Shown here one piece after another: positions 54,579 through 64,000 of a stretch of DNA of 64,000 bases (positions are counted from its first letter, which is position 1; the number at the start of each line of letters is the position of its first letter). Both the position numbers and the translations under genes were made by a program. The DNA is from Acidihalobacter sp. (lineage in GTDB: Bacteria; Pseudomonadota; Gammaproteobacteria; DSM-5130; Acidihalobacteraceae), in the NCBI GenBank assembly GCA_027013225.1, contig JALUXU010000063.1, positions 1-64,000 of the forward strand. The letters run 5' to 3'. The notes under the pieces were generated by a model. That model was not told where the DNA came from. It did no database searches and saw only the letters and a list, made by a program, of their open reading frames with translations.

Positions 54579-57161
54579 ATGGCTGAGTTTGCGAAAGAGC
54601 TTTTGTCGGTAAATCTAGAAGATGAAATGCGCCAGTCCTATCTGGATTACGCTATGAGCGTAATCATAGGGCGGGCGCTTCCAGATGTGCGCGATGGCTT
54701 GAAGCCCGTTCACAGGCGGGTTCTCTATGGCATGCTCGAGGGCGGCTACGATTGGAACAAGCCCTACAAGAAGTCCGCCCGTCTCGTGGGTGATGTGATG
54801 GGTAAGTATCATCCGCACGGGGATTCTGCCATTTACGACACTATCGTGCGCATGGCTCAGCCTTTTTCGCTGCGCTATCCACTGGTCGATGGACAAGGTA
54901 ATTTCGGCTCCGTTGATGGCGATCCGCCGGCTGCAATGCGTTACACGGAAGTGCGGATGGCGCGCATCACGCACGAGCTTCTCGCTGACATCGATAAGGA
55001 GACGGTCGATTTCGTACCGAACTACGATGGCTCCGAGTTGGAGCCGACCGTTTTGCCGACCCGCCTCCCCAATCTGTTGATCAATGGATCGGCCGGCATC
55101 GCCGTGGGCATGGCGACCAATATCCCGCCGCACAATCTTGGCGAAGTGATCGATGCCTGCATGGCGTTGATTGAAAAACCCGGTATCCGCGTCGAAGAGC
55201 TGATGCGCCACCTGCCGGGACCTGATTTCCCTACCGCCGGTATCATCAACGGCGCGCACGGCATTGTCGAGGCTTACCGAACAGGGCGCGGGCGTATCTA
55301 TGTGCGTGCGCGCTCGCATATCGAGACGGACGAACGCACCGGACGTCAGGCGATCGTAGTCACGGAATTGCCCTATCAGGTCAACAAGGCCCGCCTGCTG
55401 GAGAAGATTGCAGAGCTGGTCAAGGAGAAAAAACTCGAGGGGATTGCCGAACTGCGTGACGAGTCCGACAAGGACGGCATGCGTATGGTCATCGATCTCA
55501 AGCGCGGCGAAGTGCCTGAGGTGGTGCTAAACAATTTGTATCAGCACACCCAGATGCAGAACGTGTTCGGCATTAACATGGTGGCTCTGGTCGATGGCCA
55601 ACCACGCCTCCTTGATCTCAAGTCGATGCTGGAGGCCTTTTTGCGCCATCGCCGCGAAGTGGTCACCCGGCGCACGATTTACGAACTGAGGAAGGCGCGG
55701 GAAAGGGCGCATGTGTTGGAAGGTCAGGCGGTGGCCTTGGCAAATATTGACGAAGTCATCGCGCTTATTCGTGCTTCGGCCAGTCCCGCAGTGGCCAAGG
55801 CCGCCTTGTTGGCGCGCAGCTGGAAACCCGGTGCGGTCATGGACATGCTCTCCCGTGCTGGTGCCCAGGCATCGCGCCCGGAAGGCTTGAGCGATGAGTA
55901 TGGTCTACACGGCGATGGCTATCGTCTTTCGGAAGTCCAGGCGCAGGCGATTCTTGATCTGCGTTTGCATCGTCTGACGGGGTTGGAGCGGGACAAGATC
56001 GTTGATGAGTATAAGAATCTCCTCGAAGGCATCACCCAATTATTGGAGATTCTCTCCAATCCCGGGCGCTTGATGGAGGTGATCCGCGAGGAACTCGAAG
56101 CCATACGGGGACAGTTCGCCGATGCGCGACGCAGCGAGATCGTGCAGCGCAAGATCGACCTTACGCTGGAGGATTTGATCAGCGAAGAAGACGTCGTGGT
56201 TACCCTGTCTCACGCCGGATATGCCAAGGCTCAGCCGTTAAGCAGTTATCGCGCTCAGCGGCGTGGCGGTCGAGGCAAGGCGGCCACTCGAATGCGCCAG
56301 GAAGATTTTGTCGATCGCCTGTTTGTGGCGAATACCCATGATATCTTGCTGTGTTTTTCCAGTCGCGGGCGGCTTTATTGGCTGAAAGTCTATGAATTAC
56401 CCCAAGCCGGCCGTGAGGCGCGTGGCAAACCCATTGTCAACTTGTTGCCGTTGGAGGAAGGCGAGCGCATCAACGCGGTTTTGCCGGTAAAGGATTTCAA
56501 TGATGAAAGCTATATTTTTATGGCGACTTCCAGTGGCACGGTAAAGAAAACGCCGCTGAAGGAATTTTCCCGCCCCCGGAACAGCGGCATCATTGCTCTC
56601 GACCTGCGTGAAAACGACTATCTTGTTGGGGTGGCGGTAACACAGGGGAACCAGGATGTCATGCTGTTTAGCAATGCTGGTAAAGCCATACGCTTTTCGG
56701 AAGCCGAAGTTCGCTCCATGGGACGCACGGCTTGTGGCGTTCGCGGCATGCGCTTGCAGGAAAACCAATGCGTTATTTCCTTGATCGTGGTGCAAGAAGG
56801 AGCGACGGTACTGACCGCAACCGAAAATGCTTATGGAAAGCGCACGCCTGTCTCCGAATATCCGCGCCGCGGACGGGGTGGGCAGGGGGTGATCGCCATT
56901 CAGACCAGCAAACGTAACGGTGCGATGGTCGGCGCTGTGCAACTCAATGAAGAAGACGAAGTGATGCTGATTTCCAACGGCGGAACTCTGGTGCGGACGC
57001 CAGCGCGGGATATTTCGATCGTGGGCCGCAATACCCAGGGAGTTCGTCTGATGCGTCTGGATAAAGGGGAAAAGCTTGTCGAGGTCGTGCGCATCGAAGG
57101 TGACGAGGAGGCGGATCAGGGCGACACGACCGAGGCGCCCAATGGAGAGGAAGAGAAATGA
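54579..57161 (+). CDS. gyrA: DNA gyrase subunit A
   Basis: The DNA-cutting and religating subunit of gyrase. The 860-residue protein keeps E. coli numbering exactly at its N-terminus: catalytic Tyr122 in RYTEV, and Ser83 and Asp87 of the quinolone region in [10 protein letters not shown], both in the susceptible state. The GyrA box QRRGGRG, needed to wrap DNA, starts near residue 560, and the beta-pinwheel domain follows with an acidic C-terminal tail. It overlaps serC by 4 nt (ATGA), as in the Pseudomonas order. Confidence 0.98.
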   Translation: MAEFAKELLSVNLEDEMRQSYLDYAMSVIIGRALPDVRDGLKPVHRRVLYGMLEGGYDWNKPYKKSARLVGDVMGKYHPHGDSAIYDTIVRMAQPFSLRYPLVDGQGNFGSVDGDPPAAMRYTEVRMARITHELLADIDKETVDFVPNYDGSELEPTVLPTRLPNLLINGSAGIAVGMATNIPPHNLGEVIDACMALIEKPGIRVEELMRHLPGPDFPTAGIINGAHGIVEAYRTGRGRIYVRARSHIETDERTGRQAIVVTELPYQVNKARLLEKIAELVKEKKLEGIAELRDESDKDGMRMVIDLKRGEVPEVVLNNLYQHTQMQNVFGINMVALVDGQPRLLDLKSMLEAFLRHRREVVTRRTIYELRKARERAHVLEGQAVALANIDEVIALIRASASPAVAKAALLARSWKPGAVMDMLSRAGAQASRPEGLSDEYGLHGDGYRLSEVQAQAILDLRLHRLTGLERDKIVDEYKNLLEGITQLLEILSNPGRLMEVIREELEAIRGQFADARRSEIVQRKIDLTLEDLISEEDVVVTLSHAGYAKAQPLSSYRAQRRGGRGKAATRMRQEDFVDRLFVANTHDILLCFSSRGRLYWLKVYELPQAGREARGKPIVNLLPLEEGERINAVLPVKDFNDESYIFMATSSGTVKKTPLKEFSRPRNSGIIALDLRENDYLVGVAVTQGNQDVMLFSNAGKAIRFSEAEVRSMGRTACGVRGMRLQENQCVISLIVVQEGATVLTATENAYGKRTPVSEYPRRGRGGQGVIAIQTSKRNGAMVGAVQLNEEDEVMLISNGGTLVRTPARDISIVGRNTQGVRLMRLDKGEKLVEVVRIEGDEEADQGDTTEAPNGEEEK

Positions 57162-58240
57162 GCCGGGTTTACAATTTCAGCGCCGGTCCGGCCACCATGC
57201 CCCAGTGGGTGCTGGATCGGGTGCGTGACGAATTGCGGGATTGGGGTGGCACGGGGATGTCGGTCATGGAGATGAGTCACCGGGGCGAGGCATTTGCCTC
57301 GATAGCCGCGCAGGCACAATCCGATCTTCGCGAACTGCTTGGCATTCCAGACCATTTCAAGGTTTTGTTTCTCCAAGGTGGAGCGACGGCTCAATTTGCC
57401 TTGGTGCCCATGAATCTCTTGTCACAAGGGGTGGGCGCTGATTATGTGATCACCGGCGTGTGGTCTGAAAAAGCGCTTGCCGAGGCGCGCCGGTATGGCG
57501 AAGTCCATGTCGCCGCTGATTCAAGAGCCAGCCGTTTCACCACTATACCCGCCCCCGAGAAGTGGAGTCTGCGCCCGGGGTCCGCCTATGTTCATTACAC
57601 CCCCAATGAGACTATCCACGGAGTGGAATTTCACTGGATACCGGAAGTAGGCGAAGTGCCATTGGTGGCGGATATGTCATCGACCTTGTTATCCCGTCCG
57701 CTCGAGGTGGAGCGCTTTGGGCTGATTTATGCAGGTGCGCAAAAAAACATCGGTCCGGCCGGGTTGACGCTGGTGATCGTGCGCGAAGATCTTCTCGGCC
57801 ATGCGTTTCCTGACACGCCGACAGTGTTCGATTACCAGGTTCAGGCGGATCATGATTCCATGTATAACACACCTCCTACTTTCGCCTGGTATGTGGCCGG
57901 TCTGGTATTTCAATGGCTGCGTGAGCAGGGAGGGCTGGAGGCAATGGCTGAGGCGAACCGCCGTAAGGCGGAAAAACTCTATCGCACCATTGATTCCTCA
58001 GGTTTTTACCGTAATCCGGTGGATCCAGGATGCCGCTCATGGATGAATGTGCCTTTTGTTCTCAAGGATCCAAGCCTCGATGTCATGTTCCTTAAAGAGG
58101 CAGCCGACGCGGGATTGGTGGGGCTCAAGGGGCATCGCTCGGTGGGCGGTATGCGCGCCAGCATCTACAATGCGATGCCCGAGGCAGGGGTCGATGCCCT
58201 GATCGACTTCATGCGGGATTTCGAAAACCGACACGCTTGA
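57158..58240 (+). CDS. serC: Phosphoserine aminotransferase
   Basis: Makes phosphoserine from phosphohydroxypyruvate, and also serves pyridoxine synthesis. The 360-residue class V aminotransferase begins [16 protein letters not shown]. It has [28 protein letters not shown] and the PLP lysine in [17 protein letters not shown]. The C-terminal [20 protein letters not shown] is conserved. It overlaps gyrA and is followed after 10 nt by its pathway partner, a phosphoglycerate dehydrogenase. Confidence 0.97.
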   Translation: MSRVYNFSAGPATMPQWVLDRVRDELRDWGGTGMSVMEMSHRGEAFASIAAQAQSDLRELLGIPDHFKVLFLQGGATAQFALVPMNLLSQGVGADYVITGVWSEKALAEARRYGEVHVAADSRASRFTTIPAPEKWSLRPGSAYVHYTPNETIHGVEFHWIPEVGEVPLVADMSSTLLSRPLEVERFGLIYAGAQKNIGPAGLTLVIVREDLLGHAFPDTPTVFDYQVQADHDSMYNTPPTFAWYVAGLVFQWLREQGGLEAMAEANRRKAEKLYRTIDSSGFYRNPVDPGCRSWMNVPFVLKDPSLDVMFLKEAADAGLVGLKGHRSVGGMRASIYNAMPEAGVDALIDFMRDFENRHA

Positions 58241-58250
58241 GGATGTCTCC

Positions 58251-59438
58251 ATGGCTTCTGACGCGCTGGAGCGGAAATTCGGCATTCTTACCCTCGATGC
58301 GATCTCGCCCCGCGGTCTGTTGCGTTTCCCTCCTGAACGTTACCAAGTCGGCGATACAATCGCCCAACCAGATGCTATTTTGCTGCGGTCGCATGACCTG
58401 CATAACATGTCAATCCCATCCAGTCTTCTAGCCGTGGCGCGCGCCGGTGCCGGCGTGAACAACATTCCAATCGCCAAGCTTGATGAACTTGGCGTGGCCG
58501 TATTCAACACGCCTGGCGCAAATGCCAATGCGGTCAAGGAGCTGGTTATTGCCGCCATGCTTGTGGCAGCTCGCAATCTATGCGCCGCATGGAAATATGC
58601 CGCTGCCTTGAGCGATGATGAGGGCACGATCGTTCGGCGGGTCGAACAGGAAAAAAAGCGCTTTTCAGGATTCGAATTGGCAAATAAAACCTTGGGCGTC
58701 GTCGGTCTTGGGGCGGTCGGAGTGAAAGTCGCCAATGCAGCCGCCGAGCTGGGAATGGAAGTGATAGGCTACGATCCTGCGATAACCGTTGAGCGCGCTT
58801 GGCAGTTGTCGTCCCGCGTCAGGCAGGCCGGCGGCCTGGAGGAGGTTTTGCGGGCGCCGGATTTTTTGAGCCTGCATGTGCCGTTGTTGGAGTCAACCAG
58901 GCAGCTCATGGATGCCAAAAGGATCGCGCTGTTGAAGCAGGGAAGCGTTTTGTTGAATTTTTCCAGACCTGAAGTCGTTGACGCCAAAGCGGTGTCGACC
59001 GCGTTGCAAGCGAATCGACTGCATGCCTATGTAAGCGATTTCCCTTTGCCGGAATTGCAAGGGCAACCTAAAGCCATTACTTTCCCTCATCTCGGCGCAT
59101 CCACTGTTGAGGCGGAAGAAAATTGTGCGATTATGGCCGCTGAGCAGTTGCGTGATTACCTGGAAAACGGCAATGTTCGCCAATCCGTCAATTTTCCGGA
59201 TATCCGCCTTGAGCGCTCCGGCGTATCACGTCTCGCGGTAATAAACCGGAATGTTCCTGACAGGTTGGGCCGGATTTCCCACTATTTGGGGCAGGCGGGC
59301 GTAAACATATTGCATTTGGTCAATGAATCCAAAGGAAATCTGGCGTGTACGCTGGTCGATGTGGATGCCCCCATCGATACGACGGTCGTCGATACTATCG
59401 CGGCTATAGAGGGTGTGCTAAGGGTGCGGGTTTTGTGA
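58251..59438 (+). CDS. serA: D-3-phosphoglycerate dehydrogenase
   Basis: Oxidises 3-phosphoglycerate, the first step of serine synthesis. The 395-residue 2-hydroxyacid dehydrogenase has GAGVNNIPIAKLDELGVAVF, VKELVIAAMLVAARN, the NAD motif GVVGLGAVGVKVANAAAELG and the His in PHLGASTVEAEEN. A C-terminal ACT domain (about 320-395) should give serine feedback control. The arginine of the SRPEVVD segment replaces the usual ARG text but keeps Arg. Its place between serC and pheA is unusual compared with Pseudomonas, where hisC2 lies beside pheA. Confidence 0.92.
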   Translation: MASDALERKFGILTLDAISPRGLLRFPPERYQVGDTIAQPDAILLRSHDLHNMSIPSSLLAVARAGAGVNNIPIAKLDELGVAVFNTPGANANAVKELVIAAMLVAARNLCAAWKYAAALSDDEGTIVRRVEQEKKRFSGFELANKTLGVVGLGAVGVKVANAAAELGMEVIGYDPAITVERAWQLSSRVRQAGGLEEVLRAPDFLSLHVPLLESTRQLMDAKRIALLKQGSVLLNFSRPEVVDAKAVSTALQANRLHAYVSDFPLPELQGQPKAITFPHLGASTVEAEENCAIMAAEQLRDYLENGNVRQSVNFPDIRLERSGVSRLAVINRNVPDRLGRISHYLGQAGVNILHLVNESKGNLACTLVDVDAPIDTTVVDTIAAIEGVLRVRVL

Positions 59439-59445
59439 GGTAATG

Positions 59446-60531
59446 ATGACGGAAGCTGAAAAACTCAAAGAATTGCGTGAGCGGATTGATGCGGTTGACG
59501 AACGGCTGATTGATCTGATCAGCGAAAGAGCCCGTTGCGCCGAAGAGGTAGCGAAGATCAAGCGAGCGGATGGGGCGAATAACGATTTGTATCGACCGGA
59601 AAGGGAGGCGCAGATTTTGCGGCGCGTTCAGGAAGGAAATCCGGGCCCCTTAAGCGGTGAAACCCTGGCCAGATTGTTTCGCGAGATCATGTCGGCTTGT
59701 TTGGCTCTTGAGGCGCGTTTGAAGATCGCTTTTTTGGGTCCGGCGGGAACCTACACACATGCCTCGGTACTCAAACATTTCGGGCGTGATGTCGGGCTGG
59801 CGCCGATGAGTTCGCTGTCCGAAGTGTTTCGTGAAGTCGAGGCCGGCAGCTGTCAATACGGTGTGGTGCCCATTGAGAATTCAACCGAGGGCGTGGTCAG
59901 TCATACCTTGGATCTGTTTGTGCAATCGCCGCTCAAGGTGTGCGGCGAAGTCTTGATGCGGATTCATCATAATTTGCTCAGTCAGCATGAGCAGCTGGGT
60001 GATATCAAACGCGTGTACGCCCATCAGCAGGCACTGGCCCAATGCCGGCGGTGGCTGGATGTCAATTTACCCCAGGCAGAACGTGTGGCGCTGTCCAGCA
60101 ATGCCGAAGCGGCGCGCCGCGCTGCCGCGGACACTGGTACGGCGGCTATTGCGGGTGATACAGCCGCCGAACTGTATGGTTTGAATATCTTGCAACGCAA
60201 TATCGAGGATCATCCGGACAATACTACTCGATTTCTCGTTATCGGCACGCAAACGGTTCCTCCCAGCGGGGATGACAAAACAACTGTCCTCGTGTCGACC
60301 GCCAATCGTCCTGGTGCCTTACATCGCTTGCTGACTCCACTGGCTCTCAATAATGTCAGCATGACGCGCATTGAATCCCGTCCCTCCCGGTGCGTGAATT
60401 GGGAATACGTCTATTTTCTCGATATTGAAGGGCACGCCGAAGATCCCAAGGTTAAGGCCGCCTTGGCTGGTTTGCGCCAGGAGGCGGAATTGTTCCGCAT
60501 ACTGGGCGCTTATCCTAGAGCTGTTTTGTGA
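59446..60531 (+). CDS. pheA: Bifunctional chorismate mutase / prephenate dehydratase
   Basis: Makes phenylpyruvate from chorismate. The 361-residue protein has an AroQ-type chorismate mutase (about 1-90, with LRERIDAVDERLIDLISERA), a prephenate dehydratase domain (about 95-270, with FLGPAGTYTHASVLKHFG and PIENSTEGVVSHTLDLF), and an ACT domain with the phenylalanine-binding SRPSRCVNWEYVYFLD. The ATG at 59446 has GAGG 5 nt upstream; ATG 59443 is just before. The following tyrA starts 28 nt on. Confidence 0.96.
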   Translation: MTEAEKLKELRERIDAVDERLIDLISERARCAEEVAKIKRADGANNDLYRPEREAQILRRVQEGNPGPLSGETLARLFREIMSACLALEARLKIAFLGPAGTYTHASVLKHFGRDVGLAPMSSLSEVFREVEAGSCQYGVVPIENSTEGVVSHTLDLFVQSPLKVCGEVLMRIHHNLLSQHEQLGDIKRVYAHQQALAQCRRWLDVNLPQAERVALSSNAEAARRAAADTGTAAIAGDTAAELYGLNILQRNIEDHPDNTTRFLVIGTQTVPPSGDDKTTVLVSTANRPGALHRLLTPLALNNVSMTRIESRPSRCVNWEYVYFLDIEGHAEDPKVKAALAGLRQEAELFRILGAYPRAVL

Positions 60532-60559
60532 TGGCGTGCGATTGCAAGCGGGGGCGGCG

Positions 60560-61417
60560 ATGATTGGCCGCGTAGCTTTGATCGGCATGGGCATGATCGG
60601 CGGATCTCTGGCTGCGGCCTTGCGGCAACATAAGTTGTGCGAGGAAATCACGGCTTACGATGTCGATCGCAAGGCACTCATCAAGGCTTTTGATCTCAAG
60701 CTGATAGACAATTCCGCCGTATCACCGTGCGAAGCCGTACGCCAGGCCGACGTTGTCGTTCTGGCTGTGCCTGTAGGAGCGACGGAAGAGATTTGTTGTT
60801 CAATGCGAGATTGCCTCCCGGAACAGGCCGTTCTCACGGATGTGGGCAGCGTCAAAGAGGATGTGGTCAAGGCGGTTGAGCGCGGCCTGGGCTTTTTGCC
60901 CAGCGGCTTTGTGCCCGGTCATCCAATTGCGGGTAAGGAACTCTCTGGCATAGAGGCCGCCAGCGAGGATCTTTTCTTCGGGCGTAGAGTGATACTTACC
61001 CCTACTTCTGAAACCTCTCCGGAGTCCCTGGCCTTGATAAGGCAAATGTGGGAGGGCGTAGGCGCGGTTGTGGAAGAAATGGCGATTGAGTATCACGATG
61101 AGGTCCTGGCCGCGACCAGTCATCTCCCGCATCTATTGGCTTTCGCTTTGGTTGAAAGTTTGGCGAAGATGGGGGGCAGTGAAGATATCTTTCGTTATGC
61201 AGCGGGTGGATTCCGCGATTTCACCCGGATTGCGTCCAGTGATCCAACAATGTGGCGTGATATCTGTTTAAGCAATCGGAATGCCATTCTTGAAGTATTG
61301 AATCGTTTCGAAGACGATTTGCACCAACTTTCTCAGGCCATTGCCAAGGGGGACGCGGCTCTTTTGTTGGATACCTTCCGGCATGCCAAGCAGACCCGCG
61401 ATTATTTTTGCCACTAA
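60560..61417 (+). CDS. tyrA: Prephenate/arogenate dehydrogenase
   Basis: Oxidative decarboxylation towards tyrosine. The 285-residue protein has the dinucleotide loop VALIGMGMIGGSLAAAL, the DVVVLAVPVGATEEI region, and LTDVGSVKEDVVKAVE. GFVPGHPIAGKELSGIEAA holds the catalytic His. No ACT domain. In Pseudomonas tyrA and aroA are fused; here they are separate, with 226 bp between them. The frame is open upstream into pheA but that part is a shadow. Confidence 0.94.
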   Translation: MIGRVALIGMGMIGGSLAAALRQHKLCEEITAYDVDRKALIKAFDLKLIDNSAVSPCEAVRQADVVVLAVPVGATEEICCSMRDCLPEQAVLTDVGSVKEDVVKAVERGLGFLPSGFVPGHPIAGKELSGIEAASEDLFFGRRVILTPTSETSPESLALIRQMWEGVGAVVEEMAIEYHDEVLAATSHLPHLLAFALVESLAKMGGSEDIFRYAAGGFRDFTRIASSDPTMWRDICLSNRNAILEVLNRFEDDLHQLSQAIAKGDAALLLDTFRHAKQTRDYFCH

Positions 61418-61643
61418 GGGGGTTCGGGTTGATTCTAGTGCGATTGGATCGTGAGAAAAGTCTGCTTCGAATCGCAGGCTGTGGGCGGGGCAATGGGTTG
61501 CGAAGGTTTGATAATGCGAGGTTCGGTTCAGGTATGTCCCGCTTCATGAATCGATTGGGAGTTTCCCGGACGTTCTCGGAAGCCATGAATCGTTCTTTTA
61601 ACCAGATGGCCTGTCGAGCCATGGAATCGGTTGTAACAAAGAT

Positions 61644-62954
61644 ATGAGTCTGGATTATAGAGTCACCGGCGGCGGCCCGCTCAGGGGCAGCCTGCGAGTC
61701 CCTGGGGACAAGTCAATTTCTCATCGTTCGATCATGTTCGGTGCGCTCGCCGAGGGTGAGATCGAAGTCAATGGATTCTTGGAAGGAACGGATTGCCTCG
61801 CTACTTTGTCGGCTTTTCGCCAGCTCGGCGTGCGCATAGATACCCTGGCAGCCGGGCATGTGCGTATCCATGGTGTCGGCTTGCACGGCCTTCAGGCTGC
61901 ACGGCAGCCTTTGGATCTTGGGAATTCTGGTACGGCCATGCGATTAATGACCGGCATCCTCGCGGGCCAGCCTTTCGACTCGGTTTTGATTGGTGATGAA
62001 TCGCTTTCCAGGCGTCCAATGCGGCGTGTTACCGAACCCCTCAAACGCATGGGTGCTAGTATTGAGACCACGGAAGCGGGGACCCCGCCCATTCATATTT
62101 ATGGCGGCCGGGAGCTTGTCGGCATTGAATATATGATGCCTGTGGCCAGCGCCCAGGTTAAGTCGGCTGTGCTGCTCGCCGGCCTTTATGCGCACGGAAA
62201 AACTTGTGTCACCGAGCCGGCGCCAACGCGCGATCATACAGAGCGCATGCTGATGGGTATGGGATATGGGCTCGAACGCCAGGAGCATGTCGTCTGTTTG
62301 CACGGAGGCGGTCATTTGTGTGGTGGCCGCATCAATGTGCCGGCCGATATTTCTTCAGCAGCCTTCTTCATGGTGGGCGCCAGCGTAACTCCTGGTTCCG
62401 ATCTTCTCTTGGAACATGTAGGCATGAATCCAACCCGCATCGGCGTGATTGAAATCTTGCGTCTAATGGGAGCGAACATCGAATTGCTTAATGAAAGAGA
62501 AGAAAGCGCAGAGCCGGTTGCGGATATAAGAGTACGTCATGCCGCTTTGCAGGGAATCGATATACCCGAAGCACTCGTGCCCCTTGCTATTGATGAGTTT
62601 CCAGTGTTGTTTGTCGCGGCCGCCTGCGCCCAAGGCGTGACGCGTCTTTCAGGAGCTGCTGAGCTGCGCGTCAAAGAAAGTGATCGTATTCAGGTCATGG
62701 CGGATGGGCTTCAAGCCCTGGGGATAAGAACAGAAGTCATGCCGGATGGTCTTGTGATCGAAGGGCGTGGATATTTTGATGGCGGAGAAGTCGAAACCCA
62801 TGGCGATCATCGTGTGGCCATGGCCTTTGTAATCGCGGGGCTAGTGGCGCGGGGTGAAATCATTATTCATGATTGCGCAAACGTGGAAACCTCATTCCCA
62901 TCTTTCCTCGCATCAGCCCAGCATGCCGGCATCGACGTCGAGGCATGGACATGA
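61644..62954 (+). CDS. aroA: 3-phosphoshikimate 1-carboxyvinyltransferase (EPSP synthase)
   Basis: Adds enolpyruvyl to shikimate-3-phosphate. The 436-residue protein has the N-terminal RVPGDKSISHRSIMFGALA, the LGNSGTAMRLMTGILAGQPF segment, SAQVKSAVLLAGLYAHG and LRVKESDRI with HGDHRVAMAFVIAGL. The phosphoenolpyruvate-site wording (NSGTAMRLM; not the plant-type NAGTAMR) places it in the class II-like group often reported to tolerate glyphosate, but that needs testing. There is no good ribosome-binding site, so translation may depend on upstream context. It overlaps cmk by 4 nt. Confidence 0.95.
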   Translation: MSLDYRVTGGGPLRGSLRVPGDKSISHRSIMFGALAEGEIEVNGFLEGTDCLATLSAFRQLGVRIDTLAAGHVRIHGVGLHGLQAARQPLDLGNSGTAMRLMTGILAGQPFDSVLIGDESLSRRPMRRVTEPLKRMGASIETTEAGTPPIHIYGGRELVGIEYMMPVASAQVKSAVLLAGLYAHGKTCVTEPAPTRDHTERMLMGMGYGLERQEHVVCLHGGGHLCGGRINVPADISSAAFFMVGASVTPGSDLLLEHVGMNPTRIGVIEILRLMGANIELLNEREESAEPVADIRVRHAALQGIDIPEALVPLAIDEFPVLFVAAACAQGVTRLSGAAELRVKESDRIQVMADGLQALGIRTEVMPDGLVIEGRGYFDGGEVETHGDHRVAMAFVIAGLVARGEIIIHDCANVETSFPSFLASAQHAGIDVEAWT

Positions 62955-63637
62955 GTACTATGCCGCCAGTGATCACTATCGATGGACCGAGCGGGTCGGG
63001 GAAAGGAACGATTAGTCGGATGTTGGCACGGCGGCTCAGTTGGAATTGGTTGGATAGTGGCGCGCTCTACCGTTTGTTGGCCCTGTCGGCGCGTCAAGCG
63101 GGAATTTCCCTGAATGACGAAAGCGCGTTGGAGCGATTGGCCGGAGAAATGCACATAGAATTTTCACTGGAAGGTGAAGAAACGCGCGTATTGCTGAATG
63201 GCGAGGATGTCAGTATGGCGATACGCAGCGAAGCCTGTGCGTCGGACGCTTCTCGGGTGGCGGCCTTGCCCGCAGTGCGAAAGGCGTTGCTCCACCTCCA
63301 ACGGGCATTCAGAACTGAGCCGGGTCTGGTCGCCGATGGCCGCGATATGGGAACTGTAGTGTTTCCTGATGCCGGGATAAAAATCTTTCTTACCGCGAGT
63401 GCCCACGCCCGCGCCGAAAGAAGGTGGAAGCAATTGAAAGTACAGGGTATCAATGCTAGCATTGATGCAATAACGGATGAGCTAAAAGCACGTGACTTGA
63501 GGGATGAACAGCGGAAAATGTCTCCCTTGAGACCCGCGAGTGATGCCGTGGTCGTCGATTCCACCGATAAGAGCATCCCTGAGGTATTGAGCTGTGTTCT
63601 TGATTTGGTGGAAAAACGCGGTATTCATGTCGTATGA
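62951..63637 (+). CDS. cmk: Cytidylate kinase
   Basis: Phosphorylates CMP and dCMP. The 228-residue protein has the P-loop DGPSGSGKGT (11-20), LDSGALYRLLALSA, GRDMGTVVFPDAGIKIFLTA and the arginine-rich lid DLRDEQRKMSPLRPA. The start ATG overlaps the aroA stop, so the two are coupled. The aroA-cmk-rpsA order is widely conserved in proteobacteria. Confidence 0.96.
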   Translation: MSTMPPVITIDGPSGSGKGTISRMLARRLSWNWLDSGALYRLLALSARQAGISLNDESALERLAGEMHIEFSLEGEETRVLLNGEDVSMAIRSEACASDASRVAALPAVRKALLHLQRAFRTEPGLVADGRDMGTVVFPDAGIKIFLTASAHARAERRWKQLKVQGINASIDAITDELKARDLRDEQRKMSPLRPASDAVVVDSTDKSIPEVLSCVLDLVEKRGIHVV

Positions 63638-63705
63638 ATGGCGATGCCGTGAATTTTCAGGTCTGGGATCTGATGAATTTATGGCGGCATCTTTTTTAAT
63701 CTAAC

Positions 63706-63726
63706 CTGTCGTACATTGCACGACAG
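63706..63726 (+). promoter_or_regulatory. Leader hairpin of rpsA
   Basis: CTGTCGT and ACGACAG form a perfect 7-bp stem with a 7-nt loop, 21 bp before the rpsA start. rpsA leaders in gammaproteobacteria lack a good ribosome-binding site and fold into hairpins used for S1 autoregulation; this one fits that pattern. Confidence 0.5.
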
Positions 63727-63747
63727 ACTTTGCGAGTAACTTATTTC

Positions 63748-64000
63748 ATGAGTGAGAGTTTTGCACAACTTCTAGAAGAAAGCATGGCCCATACCGAAAT
63801 GAAGCCTGGGGCTATCTTGAACGCCACTGTGCTTGATATCACGCCGGACGTCGTCGTGGTCAATGCCGGCCTGAAATCCGAAGGGGTCATTCCCACGGAG
63901 GAGTTTTACAACGATCGTGGAGAACTGGAAGTCCAGGTGGGTGATGTCATAGAGGTCGCTTTGGATGCGGTCGAAGACGGTTTCGGCGAAACGCGGCTCT
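63748..64000 (+). CDS. rpsA: 30S ribosomal protein S1 (partial, runs off window)
   Basis: S1 binds mRNA on the 30S subunit through several S1 domains. The first 84 residues are visible: [31 protein letters not shown], then [19 protein letters not shown], the first S1/OB repeat. The 3' end lies outside the window. There is no clear Shine-Dalgarno site, as expected for rpsA, and a hairpin precedes it. Position after cmk supports the call. Confidence 0.96.
   Translation, partial: MSESFAQLLEESMAHTEMKPGAILNATVLDITPDVVVVNAGLKSEGVIPTEEFYNDRGELEVQVGDVIEVALDAVEDGFGETRL

Noticed and set aside
1-64000. CRISPR array, prophage, integron, toxin-antitoxin or secretion system
   Set aside because: No regularly spaced repeats, integrase, transposase, structural phage gene or paired small toxin genes were seen; all larger frames are accounted for by housekeeping genes.

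Overview
This 64 kb window looks like the chromosome of a free-living gammaproteobacterium. The strongest evidence is the right end. mupP-ubiG, mtaD, mtnA, gyrA, serC, pheA, tyrA, aroA, cmk and rpsA lie there in nearly the order known from Pseudomonas. Other support comes from mpl, mlaA, orn, a 4.5S RNA in front of dnaX-ybaB-recR, and a bioG-type biotin cluster. I see no phage, integrase, insertion sequence, CRISPR array or plasmid function. Almost everything is housekeeping, and most gene starts and stops overlap or nearly touch. I did not compute base composition and make no genus call.

Layout. 1-2.8 kb: a possible structured RNA, a bidirectional terminator, a DUF1641-like protein, and a MotY/OmpA-type protein behind a strong leader stem-loop. 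2.9-9.4 kb: argG, mlaA, a cardiolipin-synthase-like enzyme, mpl-ubiX, a thioredoxin-fold protein and an FHA protein. 9.4-12.5 kb (minus strand): a nucleotide-sugar epimerase, a nucleotide-sugar dehydrogenase and a periplasmic DsbC/G-like protein. 12.6-17.7 kb: an SbmA/YddA-type ABC exporter, aroC, rlmJ and an MFS permease. 17.9-23.4 kb: bioF-bioD-bioA-bioG-bioC, overlapping head to tail, with bioB converging from the other strand. 23.5-30.3 kb (mostly minus strand): mfd, tRNA-Val(GAC), a cytochrome b-molybdopterin oxidoreductase fusion and an MscS channel.

30.4-33.6 kb: ffs, dnaX, ybaB, recR and hinT. 33.5-39 kb: rsgA coupled to a pterin carbinolamine dehydratase, an M48 peptidase, orn, yciB-yciI and yciO. 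39.3-44.5 kb: a site-2-type protease, trpS-scpA-scpB, moaB, an inverted-repeat element and rluB. 44.5-49 kb: a squalene-synthase-like protein with degenerate active-site motifs, divergent from a fused 5-oxoprolinase/hydantoinase. 49-64 kb: mupP-ubiG, an aromatic/aspartate aminotransferase, mtaD and mtnA (methylthioadenosine salvage), gyrA, then serC-serA-pheA-tyrA-aroA-cmk-rpsA. This last run joins serine and aromatic amino acid synthesis to nucleotide and ribosome functions; rpsA runs off the window end.

The observations most worth a second look are: a MITE-like inverted-repeat element at 43.5 kb; a possible programmed -1 frameshift in dnaX; a four-cysteine motif in TrpS resembling the iron-sulfur form; an internal twin-arginine segment in the oxidoreductase fusion; and the probable pseudoenzyme of the squalene synthase fold. 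I found no convincing new multi-gene system.
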